Shown here piece by piece: positions 56,793-64,000 of a stretch of DNA of 64,000 bases. Numbering within the stretch: position 1 is the stretch's first letter; every line of letters starts with the position of its first letter. The position numbers and the translations under genes are program-made. The notes beneath the pieces are model-generated. The model had not been told where the DNA came from. It worked only from the letters and a program-made list of their open reading frames with translations, and did not search any database. This DNA is from Phenylobacterium sp. Its GTDB lineage: Bacteria > Pseudomonadota > Alphaproteobacteria > Caulobacterales > Caulobacteraceae. The DNA is taken from assembly GCF_025351295.1 (NCBI RefSeq), contig NZ_JANXWD010000115.1:51666-115665 (forward strand), in the 5' to 3' direction.

Positions 56793-58190
56793 CTAGTTGG
56801 CCGGCCCGGTGATCGGCCGGGCGTCCTGCCAGCGATAGGGCAGCGTGTCGGGCGTCACCTGCACCTCGGTGGTGAACTTGAACGGGTACTTGCCGCCGCT
56901 CGGGTAGGTGACCTCGACGAACCACGCGGTGTAGCCGGCCGGGGGCGCCTCGACCCGGGCGACGAAGGTCTTGTCGCCGCGCGCCGGAACGAGGCTCGAG
57001 GTGAACGTCCGGCCGATGGTCTGGACGCGGAAGTCGCGGGCCTTGGGGTTCGTCGCCTGCCAGAGGCGGACCTCCACGCCCTCCGCGCCCCGGACCGTGA
57101 TCGCGCCGTCCTTGCCCACCTGCCAGGTAAAGTCCGGGATCGGCCGGCCGCTGATCAGGGCGTCGTACCAGGCGGTGATGCTGTCGGTGACGTCGGTCCC
57201 AGCCAGGGAATGGTTGGCGTTGGGGATCATGCGCAACCGCTTCTGCTGTGGCAGCAGATGATAGGAATAGCGCGTGTTGTCCGGCGGAAAGTATTCGTCG
57301 CCAACCGCGTTGACCACATACTTCGGGATCTTCATCCGCGGCCGGTCGCGATAGTTCAGCGGGTCCTCGATCCGGTTCACCTCGACCATCGGCGACTTGC
57401 CGATCCGGCCCGGGATCAGGCCGTGGTCGACGTAATCCTGCAGGGCCGGCGAGAAATAGCCCATGGCTTCCCAGTGGTGGCGGGTGGTGGCGTCCACATC
57501 CAGGACGTTGATCACCAGGGGGGCCATCCCGATGACACGCCGGTCCAGCAGTCCGACCAGCCACGTCGTCCAGCCGCGCTTCGAGGCGCCCGCGACCACG
57601 AAGCCGTCCACCTTGATGTGCTCCGTGGCCAGATATTGCTGCACGGCGGTCATCGCGGCGGTCCCGCTCTTCACCATCGGCAGGCGCAGCAGCGCCTCGG
57701 GGTCGGCGCCCCTGGTGTAGCGGGCCTGGAGGTAGGCGATGATGTCGTCCTCGACGCGGGCGCGGTCGGGACTGTCGGGGAAGCGCATGGGCTGGTTCGG
57801 AACCTGCCCCAGTTCCGCGACCACCGAGTTCGTGTCGGTGGCGATCTTGGCCAGGTAGCTGGTCGGGCCGGACGGGGCAGGGTCGGTGTTGGCGCCGCCG
57901 TCGATGAACAGCATGGCCTTGTCATGGGCGACCTTGTCGGGGACGGTCACCCGCAGCCAGTGTTTCCAGACCGAGCGGTCGGTCTGCCCGGCCGACAGCC
58001 AGGTCTGCGAGGTCAGGGCCAGCACCGCGCCGTGGTAGCCGGGACCGGTGAAGGTCTTCTCGACCCGCCAGGCGAAGCTGGGATCGGGTCGCGCCACATA
58101 GGCGTCGAGCACATTCGGCGGGTTCGCCGCCGCCGGCCCGCCAGCCAGCGCAAGGGCGGCGATCGTACCGGCCAGCAGCTTGAGCATCAT
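56793..58190 (-). CDS. PhoPQ-activated pathogenicity-related (PqaA-like) alpha/beta hydrolase
   Basis: 465 residues. The signal peptide is LKLLAGTIAALALAGGPAAA. The family pattern is visible in NVLDAYVARPDPSFAWRVEK, WKHWLRVTVPDKVAHDKAML, the nucleophile region FVVAGASKRGWTTWLVG (G-x-S-x-x-G) and YVVNAVGDEYFPPDNTRYSY near the Asp, with NANHSLAGTD holding the His. PqaA-like proteins are secreted serine hydrolases of undefined substrate that are widely distributed and not restricted to pathogens. Same strand as the thioesterase and symporter upstream. Confidence 0.86.
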   Translation of the reverse strand: MMLKLLAGTIAALALAGGPAAANPPNVLDAYVARPDPSFAWRVEKTFTGPGYHGAVLALTSQTWLSAGQTDRSVWKHWLRVTVPDKVAHDKAMLFIDGGANTDPAPSGPTSYLAKIATDTNSVVAELGQVPNQPMRFPDSPDRARVEDDIIAYLQARYTRGADPEALLRLPMVKSGTAAMTAVQQYLATEHIKVDGFVVAGASKRGWTTWLVGLLDRRVIGMAPLVINVLDVDATTRHHWEAMGYFSPALQDYVDHGLIPGRIGKSPMVEVNRIEDPLNYRDRPRMKIPKYVVNAVGDEYFPPDNTRYSYHLLPQQKRLRMIPNANHSLAGTDVTDSITAWYDALISGRPIPDFTWQVGKDGAITVRGAEGVEVRLWQATNPKARDFRVQTIGRTFTSSLVPARGDKTFVARVEAPPAGYTAWFVEVTYPSGGKYPFKFTTEVQVTPDTLPYRWQDARPITGPAN

Positions 58191-58244
58191 CTGTCCCTCC
58201 CCAGGGCGGGCGCAGCTTGCTGGAGGCCGGCCGGATTGGAAAGG

Positions 58245-59015
58245 TCAGAGCTTCCGCTTCTGGGCCAAAGCCGTACAGCTGGCCGAGCCGATGTGGCCCT
58301 GTTCGTCGTGCAGCAGGCAGTCGGCGACCGCGACGCCGTCGGTGGCGCCATGAGTCAGGGTCTCGAACCCGATCCATTCGCTGACCGGCTCGCGGTGGAG
58401 ATAGACCGTCACGTCGGTGTTGATGTAGCCCAGCCCCTGGTCGCCGCCGTTGGCGAACGGGCTGGCGAAGTCGGCGGCCACGGCGACGCGGGCGAAGGGG
58501 GTCAGCGGCACGCCATCGACCAGCTCGCGCAACTCGGCCATCCAGGTGCGGCGCGGGCCCTTGCCGCGGAATTCGCCCAGGAAGGGCCGCATGTCCCACA
58601 TGCCGCCCAGCGGCCGTTCCGGCGGTGGCGGGACGTCAGCCGGGGCCGGCGCGTCCCAGGGCTCGCGCATCCAGACGCTGCCGGGGGGGTTCTCGGTCCA
58701 GCGCAGCAGCTGGCAGGTGGCGCGCCCGGCGCTGACCCCGCCGGAGATGAACTCCGCGTCGATCACCTTGATCCGGTAGCCGTCCTTCACGACGCGGGTC
58801 ACGACTTCGACCGGCGACAGGTCGGGCAGCTTGTACATGTCCACCGTTAGCCGGGCCGGCATGTACTCGGGTGCGCGGTGGCGGCGCTCGATCTCGGCGC
58901 CCAGCAGGCCCACGATCACCCGGCCGTGCAGGGAGTTCGGGTCCCACGGGCCGACCCCGGCGCGGGTGGGGACGAACAGGTCGCCGTCTTTTCGAAAGAA
59001 GGGTTCGTTGGCCAT
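58245..59015 (-). CDS. Acyl-CoA thioesterase-like protein
   Basis: 256 residues from ATG 59015; the TTG at 59045 in the track overlaps the symporter gene. The sequence suggests a double hot-dog: SLHGRVIVGLLGAEIERRHR, RLTVDMYKLPDLSPVEVVTR, then FADFASPFANGGDQGLGYIN-like VAADFASPFANGGDQGLGYI and TVYLHREPVSEWIGFETLTH at the second domain, matching the TesB-like family. It hydrolyses acyl-CoA to free acid and CoA. The gene starts 27 bases after the symporter stop on the same strand, implying co-transcription. Confidence 0.8.
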   Translation of the reverse strand: MANEPFFRKDGDLFVPTRAGVGPWDPNSLHGRVIVGLLGAEIERRHRAPEYMPARLTVDMYKLPDLSPVEVVTRVVKDGYRIKVIDAEFISGGVSAGRATCQLLRWTENPPGSVWMREPWDAPAPADVPPPPERPLGGMWDMRPFLGEFRGKGPRRTWMAELRELVDGVPLTPFARVAVAADFASPFANGGDQGLGYINTDVTVYLHREPVSEWIGFETLTHGATDGVAVADCLLHDEQGHIGSASCTALAQKRKL

Positions 59016-59041
59016 GACGGGCGCGAACCTGCCGGAGTCGG

Positions 59042-60319
59042 TCAAGCTTGGCTAGGCGCCGCCGCCAACGGGGCCTCGGGCGGGGCCTTGCGCGCCACGA
59101 TCGTCGTCACCGCCATGTCGCCGGTGACATTGCCCAAGGTGCGGAAGATGTCGGGGACCACCTCCACCGCCAGCAGGATCGGCAGCAGGTCGATGGGCAG
59201 GCCCAGCGCCAGGCAGATCGGCGCCACGCTGACGATGAACGACACCTGCCCCGGCAGGCCCACCGAGCCGATGCTGACCGCCAGGGCCACCAGCACCCCG
59301 CCGACGTACTGCAGGGTCGAGGGATGCAGGCCATAGACCTTGGCCACGAAGATGCAGACCGACAGGTTGACGGCCGGGCTGGTCATCCGGAACACCGCCA
59401 CCGCCAGGGGCAACACCAGGTTGGCCACCCGCGGCGGCGCGCCCAGGTCGTCGCGGGAGCGCTCGATCATCGCCGGCAGGCAGGCCAGGGACGACTGGGT
59501 GGCGAAGGCGGCCACCAGCACCGGCGAGGTCGCCCGCGCCCAGCGCCCGACCGGCACGCGCCCGACGGCGATCGCCAGGCCATAGGCGATGATCGCCACC
59601 GCCAGCCCGCTCAGCGACGCGGTGACCACATAGTGGCCAAGCACGCCGGCCGCCCCGACCCCGGCGCGCAGCCCGACGCCCAGGCCGAGCGCGAAGACCC
59701 CGATCGGCGCGGCCTGCAGCACCCAGCGGACGATGACGATCATCGCCTCGCCCAGGCCATTGAACACCTCCAGCAGCGCCCGGCCGCGTCCGTCCGGCAG
59801 GCGGGTGAGCGCAAAGCCGGTGAACACCGCGAACACCACCACCGGCAGGACGGCGTCCTCGGCGGCGGCCTTGATCGGGTTGGCGGGGGCCAGGCTCTTC
59901 ACCCAGGTGACGAAGTCGGGCGCGATGGGCGTGCCGACAGGGGGCGCCTGGGCCCCGGCCCGGAGCGCCGCCGAGGATGCCTCGCTGACCGGCCAGACGG
60001 TGAGCAGGCCGTTGACGAACAGCACCGCGAACACTGCCGACAGCAGCAGCAGGACCAGGAACCAGGCCACAGCCCGCATGGCGAGCCGGCCGGTGGCCGC
60101 GGCGTCCGACACCTGGGCGATGCCGGTCACCAGCACCGCGAAGATCAGCGGCACCACGGTCATCCTCAGCGCATTGAGCCAGAGCCCGCCCAGCGCCTCG
60201 ACGCCGGCGATGACCTTGGCCGCGCCCGGCCCGCCGTAGACGGCCGCCACGGCGCCGACGCCCAGGCCGACGACCAGGGCGATCAACACCTGCACGCTCA
60301 GGGATCGAAGGAATTTCAA
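59042..60319 (-). CDS. Dicarboxylate/amino acid:cation symporter (DAACS family)
   Basis: 425 residues, around eight helices and two hairpins as in GltPh. NALRMTVVPLIFAVLVTGIA is the first signature; the serine-rich hairpin is replaced in part by ATSPVLVAAFATQSSLACLP (HP1), with LVLPLAVAVFRMTSPAVNLS (TM7, in place of N-M-D-G-T) and GSVGLPGQVSFIVSVAPI (HP2) following. The altered TM7 motif suggests a substrate other than glutamate. The gene lies at the 5' end of a symporter-thioesterase-PqaA stretch on the minus strand. Confidence 0.87.
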   Translation of the reverse strand: MKFLRSLSVQVLIALVVGLGVGAVAAVYGGPGAAKVIAGVEALGGLWLNALRMTVVPLIFAVLVTGIAQVSDAAATGRLAMRAVAWFLVLLLLSAVFAVLFVNGLLTVWPVSEASSAALRAGAQAPPVGTPIAPDFVTWVKSLAPANPIKAAAEDAVLPVVVFAVFTGFALTRLPDGRGRALLEVFNGLGEAMIVIVRWVLQAAPIGVFALGLGVGLRAGVGAAGVLGHYVVTASLSGLAVAIIAYGLAIAVGRVPVGRWARATSPVLVAAFATQSSLACLPAMIERSRDDLGAPPRVANLVLPLAVAVFRMTSPAVNLSVCIFVAKVYGLHPSTLQYVGGVLVALAVSIGSVGLPGQVSFIVSVAPICLALGLPIDLLPILLAVEVVPDIFRTLGNVTGDMAVTTIVARKAPPEAPLAAAPSQA

Positions 60320-60385
60320 AAGCCGCCGCCTCTACTGCCCGGCGGCGATCTGGCCTGCGGCGCGTCCGCACCGCAAGCTAAGTTG

Positions 60386-60562
60386 TCAGGCCATCCGGCT
60401 CCGATAGCGGACCGACAGCGCCGCGGGCATCGAGGGGTCGCCGTCGCGCAGCCGCGCGGCGACATCCTGCAGGGCGGTGTCCTGGTCGCCGAAGCGCGCC
60501 AGCTCGCAGCCCTCGCTGCGGACGATCCACCCGTCCTGGTCCTCGACGACTTCGTAACGCAT
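60386..60562 (-). CDS. Small DUF2188-like protein
   Basis: 58 residues from ATG 60562 (MRYEVVEDQDGWIVRSEGCE), shorter than the track ORF. The pattern of an aromatic beta-strand, W, then a short helix (DTALQDVAARLRDG) resembles DUF2188-type small proteins, as does the product of 62948-63157. No signal peptide. It is in the gap between the symporter and the cyclophilin gene, same strand as both. Function is unknown and the family assignment is weak. Confidence 0.55.
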   Translation of the reverse strand: MRYEVVEDQDGWIVRSEGCELARFGDQDTALQDVAARLRDGDPSMPAALSVRYRSRMA

Positions 60563-60637
60563 GACAGTCCCGGTTGCTTGCGACCGGGCGTACGGCACCG
60601 GGCGCCTGCAACAATTGCGCCCATCGTCGCAGGAATT

Positions 60638-61447
60638 TCAGCGGGTTCGGGCCGGAACCTCGACGTCGCAGACCGAGAAGGCCGCGCCCCTGGCCCGCCT
60701 CAGCGCCGACACCCGCCTGGCGAACGCCGGACCCCGTTCGTCCATCACCTCGATCCGCGGCTGCTCGGCTTTCGGCAGGTCGGCGGCCACCCGCACCTTG
60801 AGCATGCGGTCGGGGCTGCTGGGCGGCTCGCCGATCGCCACCGCCCGCACCACGTCCAGGCCCACCACCGCCCGGCCGACGACGGTGTAGTCGTGATCCA
60901 GCCTCCGCGCCGGGGCGCGCATGAAGAAGATCTCGCTGTTGGCGCTGCCCGGATCGGCCTGGCGGCCCATGCCCATCACGCCGGAGCAATAGGCGCCCCA
61001 GGCGCGCAGGCGACGATCGGTCCCCAGCGCCTGTTCCGCGGCTGAGACGCCCTGGAACGGCGTAGCCCCCACGAACCCCTCCTGGGCGTCGCCGCGCGAC
61101 ACCACCACGCGCGCCGCAGACGCCGGCAGGCGGAAGCTGAACTCCGGCGGCAGGTCCGGGTGGCTCGAGACCCCGCCATCCTTGTTGTTGGGATTGCCGG
61201 TCTGGTCGACGAAGCCGTCGATCACCCGATGGAACAGCAGGCCGTCGTAGACGCCTTCGCGGGCCAGCAGCTTGATCCGCGCGACGCCCTGCGGCGCGAG
61301 GTCGGGGCGCAATTCCACCACGATCCGGCCCTTGCTGGTCTCGATGACCAGGGTGTTGTCGCGGTCGAGCGGGCGCCAGTCGCGCGGCGCGGGCGCTGCG
61401 CCCAGGAGCGCCACCGCCGCCAGTCCGATCGCCACTATCCGAAGCAT
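60638..61447 (-). CDS. Secreted peptidyl-prolyl isomerase, cyclophilin type
   Basis: 269 residues from ATG 61447. MLRIVAIGLAAVALLGAAPA is a signal peptide. The cyclophilin domain follows: TLVIETSKGRIVVELRPDLA, LLFHRVIDGFVDQTGNPNNK (with the catalytic Arg in FHRV), and SGVMGMGRQADPGSANSEIF, with DYTVVGRAVVGLDVVRAVAI near the end. It would assist protein folding in the periplasm. A C-terminal extension of about 50 residues (EQPRIEVMDERGPAFARRVS) is not part of the core fold. It is divergent from pirin. Confidence 0.9.
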   Translation of the reverse strand: MLRIVAIGLAAVALLGAAPAPRDWRPLDRDNTLVIETSKGRIVVELRPDLAPQGVARIKLLAREGVYDGLLFHRVIDGFVDQTGNPNNKDGGVSSHPDLPPEFSFRLPASAARVVVSRGDAQEGFVGATPFQGVSAAEQALGTDRRLRAWGAYCSGVMGMGRQADPGSANSEIFFMRAPARRLDHDYTVVGRAVVGLDVVRAVAIGEPPSSPDRMLKVRVAADLPKAEQPRIEVMDERGPAFARRVSALRRARGAAFSVCDVEVPARTR

Positions 61448-61578
61448 GTCCGTCGCGCCCACTCATTCCGATCTGGCGATGATCTTTCCCGTTTTCGGGT
61501 CTTTGTCTCCGAAATGGAAGGCCTATCTTGCCTCTCGAAAGCGGCGCGGCAGGGTTCGCGCCCGAAGGGAGTAACATC

Positions 61579-62277
61579 ATGATCGAGCGCAGACCGTTCG
61601 ACGGGCTCGGTGGGGCCGACCACGGCTGGCTGAAGGCCCGCCATCACTTCTCGTTCGCCAACTATCATGACCCGCAGAAGATGGGCTGGGGCCCGATCCG
61701 GGTGTGGAACGACGACGAGATCGCCCCCAACTCCGGCTTCCCGCCGCACCCGCATGCCGACATGGAGATCGTCACCTACGTCCGTCAGGGCGCGATCACC
61801 CACAAGGACAGCCTGGGGAACGAAGGCCGCACCGAGGCCGGCGACGTCCAGGTGATGAGCGCCGGATCGGGCATCCGCCATGCAGAGTACAACATGGAGG
61901 CCGGCCCCACGACGCTGTTCCAGATCTGGATCGAGCCCAAGTCGCGCGGCGGCGCGCCCAGTTGGGGTGCGCGGCCGTTCCCGAAGGGCGCCCGGGCCGG
62001 CAGGTTCGTCACCCTGGCCAGCGGCCTGCCCGGCGACGCCGACGCCCTGCAGATCCGCACCGATGCGCGGGTGGCCGGGGCCACGCTGAAGGCCGGCGAG
62101 ACCACCGAATATGTGCTGGGCAAGGACCGGCACGCCTATCTGGTGCCGGCGGTCGGGTCGGTGGAGGTCAATGGGGTCTGGCTCGGGACCCGGGACGGCG
62201 CGGCCGTCAGCGACGAGGCGGTCCTGCGGGTCACGGCCCTGGAGGACGCCGAAGTCGTCCTTGTCGACGCAGCCTAG
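61579..62277 (+). CDS. Pirin family protein
   Basis: 232 residues from ATG 61579 (GAAGGGAG upstream); the track start is 17 codons longer. The bicupin motifs are clear: WGPIRVWNDDEIAPNSGFPP, HPHADMEIVTYVRQGAITHK (metal-binding H-x-H) and SGIRHAEYNMEAG, followed by TLFQIWIEPKSRGGAPSWGA. Pirins bind Fe and some act as quercetin 2,3-dioxygenases; this matches YhhW-type. Function in this organism is unknown. It is divergent from the cyclophilin gene (131-bp gap, no clear operator). Confidence 0.92.
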   Translation: MIERRPFDGLGGADHGWLKARHHFSFANYHDPQKMGWGPIRVWNDDEIAPNSGFPPHPHADMEIVTYVRQGAITHKDSLGNEGRTEAGDVQVMSAGSGIRHAEYNMEAGPTTLFQIWIEPKSRGGAPSWGARPFPKGARAGRFVTLASGLPGDADALQIRTDARVAGATLKAGETTEYVLGKDRHAYLVPAVGSVEVNGVWLGTRDGAAVSDEAVLRVTALEDAEVVLVDAA

Positions 62278-62367
62278 GAGGACAAACTGGGACGGGGGGT
62301 TTCAAGCCCTCCGTCTCGGCGTCGCCCCCGTCTCGCGCTGTGCGCTGGGGGAGGATCGGGTGCGATT

Positions 62368-62396
62368 GGGCCCGCGGCGGGGGCGGCCGCGGGCCC
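62368..62396. terminator. Bidirectional GC hairpin between pirin and UrcA genes
   Basis: GGGCCCGCGGC and its perfect 11-bp complement GCCGCGGGCCC around a 7-base loop. No T-run follows on either strand, so it is at best an intrinsic terminator of atypical form or a Rho/stability element, placed between two convergent genes. Confidence 0.5.
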
Positions 62397-62425
62397 GTTC
62401 GCACGTCCGCTGATCGAAGGGAGAG

Positions 62426-62740
62426 CTAGCGGGCGGCGAAGGTGGTGGAGGCTTGCTCGAGCCGGGCGCTGCGGATCGCCGCCAGCTTTTCGTTGAGCTC
62501 GACCTTCACCCCGACGAGGCAGTTGGCGTGGGCGCCGACGGCCCGTTCGGAGAGGCAGAACTTGCGGCCGGCGACATCGGCGCGCTGGTTGTAGGCGGCG
62601 ACGCCTTCAGGGGTCAGGAGGTTGATGTCGGCCACCTTGACCACAGTCTGGGCGTGGGAGGCGGTGGCCAGGGCGGCGATGGGCAGGGCGGCCAGGGCCA
62701 GCATGGCGAAGCCGGAGATCTTAGAAGCGAAGTCGGTCAT
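62426..62740 (-). CDS. UrcA family protein
   Basis: 104 residues. The signal peptide ISGFAMLALAALPIAALATA is followed by the UrcA pattern: TVVKVADINLLTPEGVAAYN, RKFCLSERAVGAHANCLVGV with the characteristic cysteine pair, and a terminal helix (LNEKLAAIRSARLEQASTTF). UrcA proteins are short secreted proteins typical of Caulobacterales and Sphingomonadales, of unknown role. Upstream lies an AT-rich 207-bp gap. Confidence 0.88.
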   Translation of the reverse strand: MTDFASKISGFAMLALAALPIAALATASHAQTVVKVADINLLTPEGVAAYNQRADVAGRKFCLSERAVGAHANCLVGVKVELNEKLAAIRSARLEQASTTFAAR

Positions 62741-62947
62741 TGTCGTGTCCCTCGAAGCGGTTTGTGCGTCCGACGGTGTTGTCCGCCGGCGAGGAAACGA
62801 ATACTTCGAGACGTCGATTAATTCTCGTGAATACGAGGTAATGACGGGGATTTAAGATAATTACAGACGTTTAATACTTTAACGCGATGTAATCTTCCAT
62901 CCCGACCCAGGCCCAGGCCCGCGGCAGCGGGCGTCCGAGCCGGAACC
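62741..62947. promoter_or_regulatory. AT-rich gap with IR CTCGT-N4-ACGAG and TTAA-type motifs
   Basis: No gene. At 62824-62837 there is CTCGTGAATACGAG; TTAA recurs at 62818, 62852, 62871 and 62879. Spaced TTAA pairs are reminiscent of CtrA half-sites (TTAA-N7-TTAA), but the spacing here (TTAATACTTTAA) does not fit. The sequence is the only strongly AT-rich patch in the last 10 kb and is likely the UrcA promoter. Confidence 0.35.
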
Positions 62948-63157
62948 TCAGTGGAGCGCCATCGGCGTGACGACGGTCTCGTGCCACTCGCCCTCCGCGT
63001 CGCAGACCAGCACCGGCCAAGGGGTCTCGATCAGCCGCACCCAGTCGCTGGCGGCGGCCAGGGCTTCGTCGCGCGTGCCATAGGCGCCGAGATCGCCGCA
63101 TTCCACGTCCTGCAGGACCCAGAAGCCGCTGCGCGCCCGTACGGTGAAATCGAACAT
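62948..63157 (-). CDS. Small protein, DUF2188-like
   Basis: 69 residues from ATG 63157 (MFDFTVRARSGFWVLQDVEC); the track ORF starts 16 codons earlier. The layout, an aromatic strand, an acidic turn and a helix (TRDEALAAASDWVRLIE) followed by VLVCDAEGEWHETVVTPMAL, resembles small DUF2188-type proteins and the product of 60386-60562. No membrane segment. It is at the 3' side of the AT-rich gap and divergent from the response regulator gene. Function is unknown. Confidence 0.6.
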   Translation of the reverse strand: MFDFTVRARSGFWVLQDVECGDLGAYGTRDEALAAASDWVRLIETPWPVLVCDAEGEWHETVVTPMALH

Positions 63158-63385
63158 GCACTGGTCCTCAACCCATGGGCATTGTCGCGGAACGGGGTTT
63201 CCCAATCACGAAGACCAGGGGCCGCACGGGCTGCGACCAGAGCGCGCAGGGTGGGCCGCCGGGAACCAAGGCCAAGGTTGGCGCATTGACCGCGTAGGAT
63301 TGCGATCGGGGAAGTCCGCCAGATGACGCGCAACGTACCCGCGACATTCAGCCGATGTTCAACTAGACCTTGGTGAGATGAGCGG

Positions 63386-63805
63386 ATGCCCGACGACTTT
63401 TCCTCTCCCGGCGCTGGAGGCCTCGCGATGACCATACCCGCGAGCCTCGCCGGCCTGCGCGTCCTCGTCGTCGAGGACGAGATGATGGTCTCGATGCTGA
63501 TCGAGGACATGTTGAGCGACCTCGGCTGTGTCGTCGTCGGCCCCGCCTCGCGCCTCGACGAGGCGATCGAACTGGCCGGGCGCGCCGAGATCGACTGCGC
63601 GGTGCTGGACGTGAACCTGGGCGGTCAGCCGATCTTCCCGCTGGCCGACCTGCTGCGGGCCAAGGGCGCGCCGTTCGCCTTCGCCACCGGCTATGGTGAC
63701 GCGGGCCTGCGGGAGGTGGATCGGGGCTCGCCGGTATTGCAGAAGCCCTTCCGGGAGGGCGACTTGGCGCGCGTCCTGGCCGAGCTGCGCGACCGGTCCG
63801 CCTAG
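63386..63805 (+). CDS. Single-domain response regulator (receiver domain)
   Basis: 139 residues, a lone CheY-like receiver. LRVLVVEDEMMVSMLIEDML holds the acidic metal-binding pocket, the phosphoacceptor Asp is in CAVLDVNLGGQPIFP, the conserved Thr in FAFATGYGD, and the Lys in VLQKPFREGDLARV. There is no output domain, so it acts by protein contact, as for phosphate shuttles or the general stress (PhyR-like) network in this group. A shorter ATG at 63428 (MTIPASLAGLRVL) is also possible. No histidine kinase is in the window. Confidence 0.9.
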   Translation: MPDDFSSPGAGGLAMTIPASLAGLRVLVVEDEMMVSMLIEDMLSDLGCVVVGPASRLDEAIELAGRAEIDCAVLDVNLGGQPIFPLADLLRAKGAPFAFATGYGDAGLREVDRGSPVLQKPFREGDLARVLAELRDRSA

Positions 63806-63808
63806 AGG

Positions 63809-63898
63809 CTAGAGATAGGCCAGCGCGTGTCCTGCGACGCCGCTGAACAGCAGGCCCAGCGAGCCCGCCAACGCCGCCACTGAGAGCAGGATCTTCAC
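63809..63898 (-). CDS. Possible 29-residue membrane peptide
   Basis: Too short for the track. Minus-strand GTG 63898 reads MKILLSVAALAGSLGLLFSG then VAGHALAYL and stops at 63809. GAGGAG is eight bases upstream of the GTG, which is the main support. A single hydrophobic helix fits a small inner-membrane peptide. Confidence is low; base-composition chance cannot be ruled out. It is convergent with the response regulator, 3 bases apart. Confidence 0.35.
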   Translation of the reverse strand: MKILLSVAALAGSLGLLFSGVAGHALAYL

Positions 63899-64000
63899 GG
63901 CTTTGGTCTCCTCGTCCCCGGCAATATCGCCGTTAGGTGAGGAGATACCGTTAAGCGCCAGCGGCCGCCATGACCGTTTGCGCATAGCTGTTCTGCGGGT

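Noticed and set aside
63158-63385. GGAAC-type (EcfG/general stress) promoter before the response regulator
   Set aside because: GGAAC occurs twice but neither copy has a good -10 (CGTT) at 16-17 bases; not reported as a site.

Overview
The window is GC-rich, densely coded alphaproteobacterial chromosome, most likely from the Caulobacterales and Phenylobacterium-like. The basis is the run lysC, ptsP, a RodZ-like HTH membrane protein, ispG, prfA, prmC and DUF4167, together with UrcA, RcnB, SMP-30 and CHRD proteins, two cytochromes P450 and an old-yellow-enzyme. The genus is inferred from gene content; no search was run. No rRNA, tRNA or CRISPR array was seen.

Layout. 1-3.6 kb: FkbM methyltransferase (cut by the window edge), ubiG, a VapBC-type toxin-antitoxin pair lying between ubiG and the divergent lysC. 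3.6-12.9 kb: darcynin/TetR divergent pair, membrane protein, MFS transporter with a divergent Fe-S-type HTH regulator, secreted lipocalin, membrane alpha/beta hydrolase, a frameshifted TMEM175-like channel whose stop codon is supplied by a MITE-like repeat, enoyl-CoA hydratase, P450. 13-19.8 kb: conserved core (ptsP, RodZ-like, ispG, small protein, PNPOx-like, prfA). 19.87-22.19 kb: a small AT-richer island bounded by an 18-bp direct repeat, with two unknown cargo genes and a broken tyrosine integrase; it is inserted in one arm of a REP-type palindrome. 22.3-29.1 kb: YihY, MOSC, prmC, DUF4167, Zur, RcnB, DUF924. 29.1-32.1 kb: two tiny secreted paralogs, then thyA-mazG-like-folA (dTMP/folate) and DUF29. 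32.2-37.5 kb: SMP-30, OYE, GFA protein, second P450, CHRD and adhesin-E-like secreted proteins. 37.6-43.7 kb: LysR regulator, a scrambled DUF3422 pseudogene, and dabB-dabA, an inorganic-carbon uptake system with two near-identical LysR-type boxes. 43.7-48 kb: AttEFGH-like ABC exporter/lipocalin operon. 48.2-56.7 kb: acyl-CoA dehydrogenase with ABM monooxygenase, small membrane protein, DnaJ/TerB protein, a fused 5-oxoprolinase carrying two in-frame REP insertions, secreted protein, aminotransferase. 56.8-64 kb: PhoPQ-related hydrolase, thioesterase, DAACS symporter, cyclophilin, pirin, UrcA, small proteins, and a single-domain response regulator.

Main points of interest: (1) the 2.3-kb island with a two-gene cargo, the second gene carrying an R-x5-H motif of the HEPN kind; (2) the LysR-dabBA locus with duplicated operator boxes and a DUF3422 gene containing an apparent internal inversion; (3) at least three intergenic palindromic repeat families, one copy of two of them translated in frame inside the 5-oxoprolinase; (4) repeats that supply stop codons to neighbouring genes. 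Coordinates of starts were adjusted from the ORF track where a Shine-Dalgarno site or family length argued for it.
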